From positions 35,707 through 99,706 of the forward strand of contig JBILHS010000005.1 of the NCBI GenBank assembly GCA_044350425.1: a stretch of DNA of 64,000 nt. The letters run 5' to 3'. This document shows positions 8,429-15,757 of this stretch, one piece after another. The position numbers were made by a program, and so were the translations under genes. Within the stretch, counting starts at the first letter, position 1. Every line of letters begins with the position of its first letter. Source of the stretch: M3007 sp044350425 (GTDB taxonomy: Bacteria > Bacteroidota > Bacteroidia > Chitinophagales > Saprospiraceae). The notes below the pieces were generated by a model that searched no databases, was not told the origin of the DNA, and was given only the letters and a program-made list of their open reading frames with translations.

Positions 8429-11290
8429 ATGAAACATTTATTTATCGCTCCATCCTGTCAGGCCTTGACAGGCAGAAAAGCTACGTCTGTTATCCAGGTA
8501 ATCATAAAGGCTGGTTTCCTTTTGCTTCCATTCTTTTTTTGCGCCCGGGAGGCCTCCGCTCAAAGCCTCCAACTTGAAGGCCAGATAGCCGACTCCAGTG
8601 GTATTGGATTGCCTGCTGCCAGCGTCGTATTGCTGGAAGCGAAGGATTCTCTGTTCGTCCTGTTCGGTCTCACGGACGAAGCCGGGCGCTTTAACCTGAA
8701 ACGCGTAGAGTCGGGTGAATACATCCTGCAAGTCAGCTATCTGGGGTATAAAAACCATTGGCAATCCTTGAAAATAACGGCCGGACAAGGGAAAACTGAC
8801 CTCGGAAAGATCGTGCTTGAAACGGCCTCTACCTTGTTGAAAGATGTCGAGATCACCGCTGATCGGATCCCGCTCAGTATGCGAAAAGACACGCTGGAAT
8901 ACAATGCCGCCGCGTTCAAAACCCAACCGGGTTCCGTGGTAGAAGACCTGTTGAAAAAACTCCCCGGCATTCAGGTACAACCCGATGGTACCATCAAAGC
9001 ACAGGGCAAAACCGTGCAAAACGTACTGGTAGAAGGCAAGGAGTTTTTTGGGAATGACCCCAAAATCGCCACTAAAAATCTGCCGGCGGATGCCGTGAAC
9101 AAGGTACAGGTGTTTGACAAAAAATCGGAGTCCGCAGAGTTCACAGGCATAGAAGACGGTCGTGACGAACGTACCATCAACCTCAAACTGAAGGACGGCA
9201 AAAAGAATGGGTATTTCGGAAAAGCCAATATTGGCGCTGGCACAGAAGGTCGATATGAGGGCAATTTCAACGTCAATCGATTTGGACGCCGTACCCAGAT
9301 GTCGGCCCTGGGCATGGCCAATAACAACAACCAACAGGCATTTTCATTTCAGGACTACATCAATTTTATGGGCGGGCTGGGGAATTTTATGAATGGCGGT
9401 GGCGGTGGGCGCGTGCAGCTTTCCTTCAACATCGAAGACGGTGGCGTACCCATGGGCCCGATGCTGGACCAGGGTTTTACCGAAAGCTGGGCAGGCGGGG
9501 CAAATTTCAACACCGACTTCTCCAAGCGGAGTTCCCTGAGCGCCAATTATTTCTACAACCGGATCCAGAACGATCTGGAGCGCAATGCCACACGGGTGAA
9601 TACGCTCGGAAACAGCGATTTCAATTCCGATGAAACCGAAGACCGCGTCAACCGAAATGCCAATCACCGCCTCAATCTTACCTTTAAACACAAGATCGAT
9701 TCGTTTCAAAACCTGAGTTTTCGCTCCCGGTTTAATTTCAATGATGGTCTGTTCCAGAGCCTGGGAGACACCCGCACTTTTGACACCACCGGCCTGTTGC
9801 AAAATTTCGGCAACCGGGACTATGCCGCCAATGGTCAAACCTTCAAAGGAGACGGAAGTCTGACCTACCGCTTGCGTTTGGGCCGTAAGGGACGTGCCCT
9901 GATCGCCAATGCCAACGCAAATCTGGGCGACGAAAAACGCGACGGAACCCTGCTTTCCAACAACGAGTTTTTAAGACAAAACCCTCCGGGCATCTCCACC
10001 GTGGATCAGCGTCAGGCATACTCCGACGACGCGACCAACTACGGTGGCTCACTGGCCTACACCGAGCCACTGGGCAAACGCAAGTACCTGGAAACCCGGG
10101 TAGAACATCAAGAATACCAGAACGCTACTGGTAAAAACTTCTACGATCGAATTACGACGCCCACTCCGGGCGAGGTATTCAATCCCTTGCTGAGTAGTCA
10201 GTTTCAACGTGGCTATAGCTATGATCGGGCCGGTATGAACTTTATGCTGAACCGTCCAAAATACAATCTGACCGCCGGTGCTGCCCTGCAGAACTCCAAA
10301 CTGGAAGGAGATGTACAGGGGCTTGAAAATCCGATCCGGCGGGACTTCACCCGGGTTCTCCCCAGTGCCTTTTTCAATTACGATTTTAAAATGAGCCGCC
10401 ACCTGAATCTGGAATACAATACCAGCCTGAGAGAACCCTCTTTGGAGCAGCTTCAACCGGCGGTGGACAACTCTGACCCGCTCAATGTGTACGCCGGCAA
10501 TCCGGACCTCCGGCCAGAATATGCCCATAACCTTGGCGCAAGTTTTATGAACTTCGATCAGTTCAGCATGAGTAGTTTTTTTATGTCGCTCAACACCACC
10601 TATACCAGCCACCGGATCACCAATGCTGCTACGATAGACACACTTTTTCGTCGCTACATCCGTCCCTTAAATGTGAAGCATGATCTTGCCCTCAATACCA
10701 GTGTCAGTTACAACACGCCCATTCGTCCGCTTAAGATCAACCTGAATACCCGCCTGAGCAATACCTACAACCGGGGCATTCTTTTTGTCAACGATCTGGA
10801 AAACATCACCGACCGCTGGCTGAATACCTGTGAATTATCTTTCGACAACCGACGCAAGGAAAGGATAGACTGGACCCTTGGAGCAGAGGTTTCACAAAAT
10901 AGCACCCGATATTCGGTCAGCACTGCCTTGAATCAGTCTTTTGTAAATCAGCGTTATTTTGGTGAAATCACCCTGTTTCCGGACAAAAAATGGGCAATCA
11001 GCACCAGCATCGATTGTATGGTTTATTCCAAAGAAGCTTTTGGCGAACAACGCACCGTGCCGCTTTGGCGCGCTAGTGTTACCCGCTATGTGCTTAAAAA
11101 CAACAAAGGCCAGATCAAACTGGCAGCCTATGATCTTTTAAATCAGAATATTGGCATCAGTCGCAGCAGTCAATTTAACTATTTTGAAGAAGTGCGCGTG
11201 CGTAATTTGGCGCGTTATTTCATGCTTAGTTTTTCTTATTCGCTTGCGGGTTTTAAGCGGGAGAAGGAAGGGATTGAGGTTAAGATTTGA
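8429..11290 (+). CDS. Outer-membrane beta-barrel protein (PF14905 type) with CarboxypepD_reg-like N-domain
   Basis: 953 residues. After the signal peptide (ending near SAQSLQLEG), residues ~48-130 form a carboxypeptidase-regulatory-like domain (GQIADSSGIGLPAASVVLLE). A plug-like region follows (ADRIPLSMRKDTLEYNAAAF, then VEDLLKKLPGIQV), then a long barrel ending in an amphipathic strand. This is the 'outer membrane beta-barrel family' associated with GLPGLI proteins; the substrate is unknown. The N-region has ~20 unusual residues before the hydrophobic core, encoded partly by a CCTGTCA/TGACAGG palindrome (8454-8472). The stop lies inside the word repeat preceding the regulator gene. Confidence 0.85.
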   Translation: MKHLFIAPSCQALTGRKATSVIQVIIKAGFLLLPFFFCAREASAQSLQLEGQIADSSGIGLPAASVVLLEAKDSLFVLFGLTDEAGRFNLKRVESGEYILQVSYLGYKNHWQSLKITAGQGKTDLGKIVLETASTLLKDVEITADRIPLSMRKDTLEYNAAAFKTQPGSVVEDLLKKLPGIQVQPDGTIKAQGKTVQNVLVEGKEFFGNDPKIATKNLPADAVNKVQVFDKKSESAEFTGIEDGRDERTINLKLKDGKKNGYFGKANIGAGTEGRYEGNFNVNRFGRRTQMSALGMANNNNQQAFSFQDYINFMGGLGNFMNGGGGGRVQLSFNIEDGGVPMGPMLDQGFTESWAGGANFNTDFSKRSSLSANYFYNRIQNDLERNATRVNTLGNSDFNSDETEDRVNRNANHRLNLTFKHKIDSFQNLSFRSRFNFNDGLFQSLGDTRTFDTTGLLQNFGNRDYAANGQTFKGDGSLTYRLRLGRKGRALIANANANLGDEKRDGTLLSNNEFLRQNPPGISTVDQRQAYSDDATNYGGSLAYTEPLGKRKYLETRVEHQEYQNATGKNFYDRITTPTPGEVFNPLLSSQFQRGYSYDRAGMNFMLNRPKYNLTAGAALQNSKLEGDVQGLENPIRRDFTRVLPSAFFNYDFKMSRHLNLEYNTSLREPSLEQLQPAVDNSDPLNVYAGNPDLRPEYAHNLGASFMNFDQFSMSSFFMSLNTTYTSHRITNAATIDTLFRRYIRPLNVKHDLALNTSVSYNTPIRPLKINLNTRLSNTYNRGILFVNDLENITDRWLNTCELSFDNRRKERIDWTLGAEVSQNSTRYSVSTALNQSFVNQRYFGEITLFPDKKWAISTSIDCMVYSKEAFGEQRTVPLWRASVTRYVLKNNKGQIKLAAYDLLNQNIGISRSSQFNYFEEVRVRNLARYFMLSFSYSLAGFKREKEGIEVKI

Positions 11291-11388
11291 CAGTGGACGG
11301 CGTACGGTTCACAGTATACGGTTCACGGCTAATCGTGCACCGCGCGCCGTGTACCGTATACCGTATACCGTATACCGTATACCGTAAC
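11287..11388 (+). repeat. ACCGTAT heptamer array in the regulator leader
   Basis: Five near-perfect ACCGTAT/ACCGTAA heptamers run 11353-11387 and touch the regulator ATG (11389). Upstream (11287-11330) are reverse-complement words TACGGTTCAC/TATACGGTTCACGG, so the leader can fold back. The same word family occurs at 12083-12240, 14205-14256 and 22390-22411. Confidence 0.85.
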
Positions 11389-12078
11389 ATGAAGATACTA
11401 TACGTAGAAGACGAACCCTTTTTAGGCAAAATCGTCCAGGAAAGTCTCCAAAGTCGCCAATTTGAAGTGCATTGGGTCACCGATGGCGCGAAGGTGATGG
11501 AGGCTTTTCAGGCTTTCCGCCCGGACATATGTGTGCTCGACGTGATGCTCCCGCACCGCGATGGATTTTCTTTGGGTAAAGAGATCCGAACGCTGGACCC
11601 ACAAATGCCCATCATTTTTCTGACCGCCAAAAGTCAAACAGAAGACGTACTCCAAGGCTTCGACTCCGGTGGCAACGACTACCTCCGCAAGCCTTTTAGC
11701 CAGGAAGAACTCATTGTCCGCATCAAAAACCTGATCAATTTAAAAAAGGGGAATCCGCCAGCTCTGGTCGCAAATACGGAGGGTATCCGTCTGGGTCGTT
11801 ATTTATTTCAGCCTGATCGACAGCAGCTCCAGCTGGACGCGCTGCCGCCCCGGCAACTCTCGCACCGGGAAACTCAACTGCTTGAGTTATTGGCCACCAA
11901 ACTTAACACCATCGTGGAGCGTCGGGAGATCCTGAAAACAGTTTGGGGTCACGATTCTATCTTTAATTCAAGAAACCTGGATGTGTATATCACCCATCTC
12001 CGGGAATATTTGAAGGAGGATGCGGGAGTGCAGATTTTGACTTTGAAAGGAGTGGGGTATCGGGTGGTTTGTAGTTAG
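11389..12078 (+). CDS. OmpR/PhoB-type response regulator
   Basis: 229 residues from the ATG at 11389. A longer frame back to 11287 only translates the heptamer repeat and is rejected. The receiver domain has the acidic pair ED (7-8), phospho-acceptor Asp51 (CVLDVML), the switch Thr in FLTAK and the conserved Lys in RKPFS. The C-terminal winged helix ends with YITHLREYLKEDAGVQILTLKGVGYRVV, the hallmark OmpR recognition and wing region. Probable partner of the sensor kinase at 5720-7219. The ACCGTAA repeat sits where a ribosome-binding site would normally be. Confidence 0.88.
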   Translation: MKILYVEDEPFLGKIVQESLQSRQFEVHWVTDGAKVMEAFQAFRPDICVLDVMLPHRDGFSLGKEIRTLDPQMPIIFLTAKSQTEDVLQGFDSGGNDYLRKPFSQEELIVRIKNLINLKKGNPPALVANTEGIRLGRYLFQPDRQQLQLDALPPRQLSHRETQLLELLATKLNTIVERREILKTVWGHDSIFNSRNLDVYITHLREYLKEDAGVQILTLKGVGYRVVCS

Positions 12079-12082
12079 GGGG

Positions 12083-12240
12083 CGACGATATACGGCTCAC
12101 GGTATCCGGTTTACGGTCGAAGGTGAACGATGAACGGTATCCGGTGGATGGTCCACGGAATACGTAAGAAAGGCATCAAACCGTGCACCGTAAACCGTTC
12201 ACCTTCGACCGTAAACCGGATACCGGATACCGTTCACCGT
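12083..12240. repeat. ACCGTAA-family inverted repeat between convergent genes
   Basis: Perfect 30-nt arms at 12100-12129 and 12196-12225 sit in a field of ACCGT/ACGGT words between the converging regulator and mutase genes. Likely acts as a bidirectional transcription terminator, although it lacks a long U-tract. Confidence 0.75.
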
Positions 12241-14304
12241 CTATCCCATCAACACCCCCAACAACTCCTGCGCAGCCTTCGCCACCACGGTCCCTGGCCC
12301 AAAAATAGCCGCAGCACCTGCCTGGCGTAAGAATTCGTAATCCTGCTGCGGGATCACCCCGCCTACGACCACGAGAATATCTCCGCGACCCAGTTTTTCT
12401 AGCTCGGCGATGGTTTGGGGCACCAGGGTTTTATGACCTGCTGCCAGGGAAGAAATTCCGAGGATATGTACATCGTTTTCCACGGCCTGACGGGCGGCTT
12501 CAGCGGGCGTTTGAAACAGCGGGCCAATGTCAACATCAAATCCCAGATCGGCAAAGGCCGTTGCGATGATCTTGGCGCCCCGGTCGTGCCCATCCTGCCC
12601 TAGCTTGGCGACCATGATGCGCGGACGACGTCCCTCCAGCTCGGCAAATTCATCGGCCAGGTGTTGGGCTTTTTCGAAGTCTTCGTTTTTGCTCATGTTG
12701 GCAGCGTAAACGCCTGAAATGGATTTGGTGGTGGCAATGTAGCGGCCAAATGTCTTTTCCATGGCGGAGGATATTTCTCCGAGGGTAGCGCGAACCCGGG
12801 CTGCGTGGATGGCAGCTTCCAAGAGGTTGGCTCCGTCTTTGGTCGCTTGTTCTAAAGCGGCTAAGGCCGCCGCTACAGCTGCTTCATCCCGGTTTTTTCT
12901 GAGTGTTTGTAAGCGCTGAAGCTGGCCTTCCCGAACTACGGAGTTGTCTACTTCCAGAATTTCGAATTTTTCACTGTCGGTGGCCTGAAAAATATTGACC
13001 CCCACGATCTTTTCTTTACCTGAGTCAATGCCTGCCTGCTTTTTAGCGGCCGCTTCTTCAATGCGGAGTTTGGGTAAGCCTTGCTCGATGGCTTTTGCCA
13101 TGCCGCCGAGTGCTTCCACTTCCTGTATGAGCGCCCAGGCTTTTTCTACCAGTTCTGCCGTGCGTTGTTCTACAAAATAAGAGCCTGCCCAGGGGTCGAT
13201 GGCGCGGGTGACGTCCGTTTCTTTCTGGATATAGATCTGGGTGTCACGGGCTATTTTGGCCGAAAAATCCGTGGGCAAAGCGATGGCCTCATCGAAAGAA
13301 TTGGTGTGCAAACTCTGCGTGCCGCCCAATACCGCCGACATGGCTTCGATGCAGGTACGCGCCACGTTGTTGAAGGGATCCTGCTCTGTGAGACTCCAGC
13401 CTGAGGTCTGACAGTGGGTGCGCAGCATCAGTGATTTATTGCTTTTGGGGTTGAATTCCTTCACCATTTTGGCCCACAACATGCGCCCGGCACGCAGCTT
13501 GGCGATCTCTGTAAAATGGTTCATTCCGATGCCCCAGAAAAAGGAAAGTCGCGGTGCAAACTCGTCAATGTCCAGTCCGGCGGCGATGCCTGCGCGGATG
13601 TATTCCAGTCCATCGGCAAGGGTATACGCCAGTTCGATCTCGGCCGGTGCGCCCGCCTCGTGCATGTGATAGCCGGAAATACTGATCGAGTTGAACTTCG
13701 GCATGTGCCCGGCGCAATACGAAAAAATATCGCTGATGATGCGCATGCTCGGCCCGGGCGGGTAGATGTAGGTGTTGCGCACCATGAATTCTTTCAAAAT
13801 GTCGTTTTGGATCGTTCCGGATAGCTTTTCCGGTGGCACGCCTTGTTCTTCCGCCGCCACGATATAAAACGCCATGATGGGAATGACCGCGCCATTCATG
13901 GTCATGGATACCGACATTTCGCCCAGCGGGATCTGATCGAAGAGCACTTTCATATCCTCCACCGAATCAATGGCTACGCCTGCTTTACCCACGTCGCCTT
14001 CCACACGCGGGTGGTCGGAATCATAGCCCCGATGCGTGGCCAGGTCGAAGGCTACGCTCAGGCCTTTTTGTCCGGCGGCCAGATTGCGGCGATAAAACGC
14101 GTTGCTCGCTTCAGCCGTAGAAAAACCGGCGTACTGCCGGATGGTCCAGGGCTGGCTGAGGTACATGGTGGAGTAGGGGCCGCCGAGGTAAGGAGGGAGA
14201 CCGGCTACATAACGGTTTACGGTAGACGGTTCACGGTTTACGGCGTTAGATACAGGCCGGAGCGTTGGGTCGAACTTGACCTTTGAGAAATCTGGTGCGG
14301 GCAT
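12241..14304 (-). CDS. scpA: Methylmalonyl-CoA mutase, large (B12-binding) subunit
   Basis: 687 residues from the ATG at 14304 (an upstream in-frame ATG at 14373 is less likely). The TIM-barrel substrate half is clear (GGPYSTMYLSQPWTIRQYAG, then FDLATHRGYDSD and RTHCQTSGWSLTEQDPFNN). The C-terminal cobalamin domain has GQDGHDRGAKI, the DxHxxG base-off ligand motif. It interconverts succinyl-CoA and methylmalonyl-CoA in propionate metabolism. The N-terminus is odd: the segment before GLPPYLGGPYS is encoded by an ACCGTAA-family repeat (14205-14256), giving NREPSTVNR instead of the usual linker. No small subunit is adjacent. Confidence 0.92.
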   Translation of the reverse strand: MPAPDFSKVKFDPTLRPVSNAVNREPSTVNRYVAGLPPYLGGPYSTMYLSQPWTIRQYAGFSTAEASNAFYRRNLAAGQKGLSVAFDLATHRGYDSDHPRVEGDVGKAGVAIDSVEDMKVLFDQIPLGEMSVSMTMNGAVIPIMAFYIVAAEEQGVPPEKLSGTIQNDILKEFMVRNTYIYPPGPSMRIISDIFSYCAGHMPKFNSISISGYHMHEAGAPAEIELAYTLADGLEYIRAGIAAGLDIDEFAPRLSFFWGIGMNHFTEIAKLRAGRMLWAKMVKEFNPKSNKSLMLRTHCQTSGWSLTEQDPFNNVARTCIEAMSAVLGGTQSLHTNSFDEAIALPTDFSAKIARDTQIYIQKETDVTRAIDPWAGSYFVEQRTAELVEKAWALIQEVEALGGMAKAIEQGLPKLRIEEAAAKKQAGIDSGKEKIVGVNIFQATDSEKFEILEVDNSVVREGQLQRLQTLRKNRDEAAVAAALAALEQATKDGANLLEAAIHAARVRATLGEISSAMEKTFGRYIATTKSISGVYAANMSKNEDFEKAQHLADEFAELEGRRPRIMVAKLGQDGHDRGAKIIATAFADLGFDVDIGPLFQTPAEAARQAVENDVHILGISSLAAGHKTLVPQTIAELEKLGRGDILVVVGGVIPQQDYEFLRQAGAAAIFGPGTVVAKAAQELLGVLMG
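14205..14256 (-). repeat. ACCGTAA-family repeat inside the mutase reading frame
   Basis: ACGGTTTACGG, TAGACGG, TTCACGG, TTTACGG words on the plus strand match the intergenic family at 12083-12240. They lie in frame within the mutase N-terminal region. Confidence 0.8.
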
Positions 14305-14356
14305 GGGTGGTATTTTTCTGGGCGAAATATCGGGGGATTTTGTGAAAGCGTTGCTT

Positions 14357-15457
14357 TCAACGCCCACTCCCATAAATAATCCCCCCGCCTACCACATCAT
14401 CTCCCTCAAAAAACACCGCACTTTGACCTGGTGCAATGCCTTTTACATTGGCATGAAATACCACTTCAATATCGTTCCCTACCGGCCGAATCGTGCTGAA
14501 AGTGCCGCCGTCGCGATAACGGACTTTAGCGACCACCTCCATGCCTTCCGGGGGAAAGTCCTTGTATTTCATCATATTGGCCTTGCCCACGAGCATGCTG
14601 TTGCGCACCAGATCGTCTTCGCGTCCCAGTACCACCGTGTTCGTGTCGGGGCGGATTTCGGTGACAAACATGGGTTCGCCGAGTGCAATGCCCAGACCTT
14701 TGCGCTGGCCAACGGTATAAAACGGATATCCCTCATGTTTTCCCAGAACCTTGCCCTGAGAATCCACAAAAACACCGCCGGCCACTTGCTCGTCCAGACC
14801 ATCGATGCGACGGCGCAGAAAACCCCGGTAATCGTTGTCCGGCACAAAACAGATCTCGTAGCTCTCGGCTTTTTTGCTTAGTTCATCCCAGCCACGATCG
14901 GCGGCCATCTGGCGCACTTCGGGTTTGGTAAACGGCCCCAGCGGCATCCGGGTGCGGTTCAGGCAATCCTGACTTAGTCCCCAGAGTACATAGCTTTGAT
15001 CCTTTTGGCGGTCCTTGGCCCGGGTGATGTATTTGCGGCCCTCGAGTTCGTTGATGATGCCGTAATGTCCGGTGGCAATGAATTCGCAATCGAGCATATC
15101 AGCGCGGCGCAGGAGGCTGTTCCACTTGATGTGTGTATTGCAGAGCACACAGGGATTGGGCGTGCGTCCGGCCATGTATTCGTCCACAAAATTATCGATC
15201 ACATAATCGCCGAATTCCTCGCGGATATCCACGATAAAATGGTGAAAACCAAGCTTTACCGCGACCTGGCGTGCATCATTGATGCTATCCAGGGAGCAGC
15301 AGCCCGTCTCTTTTTTGGAGCCGCCGCTGGAGGCGTAATCCCAGGTTTTCATGGTCACGCCGATGACCTCCCAGCCCTCTTCATGCAGAAGGACTGCGGC
15401 GACTGTACTGTCTATTCCGCCTGACATGGCGACCAATGCTTTTCCGTGCTTGCTCAT
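14357..15457 (-). CDS. mnmA: tRNA-specific 2-thiouridylase
   Basis: 366 residues from the ATG at 15457, just before the PP-loop motif ALVAMSGGIDSTVAA. Catalytic cysteines are visible in TPNPCVLCN and SYEICFVPDND. GHYGIINELEGR and DQSYVLWGL are also family landmarks. The enzyme adenylates and thiolates U34 of tRNA Lys/Glu/Gln in the cytoplasm, taking sulfur from a relay protein. The mutase start lies 52 nt downstream on the same strand; the functions are unrelated, so any co-transcription is incidental. Confidence 0.95.
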   Translation of the reverse strand: MSKHGKALVAMSGGIDSTVAAVLLHEEGWEVIGVTMKTWDYASSGGSKKETGCCSLDSINDARQVAVKLGFHHFIVDIREEFGDYVIDNFVDEYMAGRTPNPCVLCNTHIKWNSLLRRADMLDCEFIATGHYGIINELEGRKYITRAKDRQKDQSYVLWGLSQDCLNRTRMPLGPFTKPEVRQMAADRGWDELSKKAESYEICFVPDNDYRGFLRRRIDGLDEQVAGGVFVDSQGKVLGKHEGYPFYTVGQRKGLGIALGEPMFVTEIRPDTNTVVLGREDDLVRNSMLVGKANMMKYKDFPPEGMEVVAKVRYRDGGTFSTIRPVGNDIEVVFHANVKGIAPGQSAVFFEGDDVVGGGIIYGSGR

Positions 15458-15568
15458 TTTTTTCTTGAATTGGAGGGATAAAACATCGCTTACCCTCAAT
15501 AGGTTCGAAATGTAAAGGTCGGAAGTTTCTTAGTTTAACATGAATTCTGAATGAACAGATTCAAAATC

Positions 15569-15706
15569 GCCTCGGAGAGGCGCAACATTTGTAGCTTTTA
15601 ATAGGCCATATAAACGGGCGAGCAGAGCCGCAAAATGATGGATCGGCTCTGCTCGCCCAATGAAATGGGCCGTCAAATAGCCACAAATGTTGAGCCTCTC
15701 CGAGGC
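15569..15706. repeat. Nested inverted-repeat element with GCCTCGGAGAGGC palindromes
   Basis: This fills most of the 300-nt gap between mnmA and the BNR protein. Outer arms 15569-15596 and 15679-15706 each contain GCCTC(GGA or TCC)GAGGC-type palindromes followed by CAACATTTGT. The inner hairpin 15616-15630/15644-15658 has a 15-nt perfect stem. The architecture matches the elements at 7365 and 51341, but the sequence differs. Confidence 0.85.
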
Positions 15707-15757
15707 TAAAAATGCTCTGATTGGGTGGTTATTTGCCGCCTAATTCAAGTTGGCACA

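Noticed and set aside
8438..9334. 298-codon open frame antisense to the PF14905 barrel gene
   Set aside because: No motifs; fully inside a well-supported gene on the other strand.
11353..11387. Possible CRISPR-like or minisatellite array (ACCGTAT x5)
   Set aside because: Units are 7 nt with no spacers and no cas genes nearby; it is a simple word repeat.
11287..11388. N-terminal extension of the response regulator to 11287
   Set aside because: The extra 34 residues only translate the ACCGTAT repeat; the receiver domain begins at the ATG at 11389.
14276..14881. Plus-strand open frame across the mutase/mnmA junction
   Set aside because: Antisense to the conserved N-terminus of the mutase and C-terminus of mnmA; no similarity recognised.
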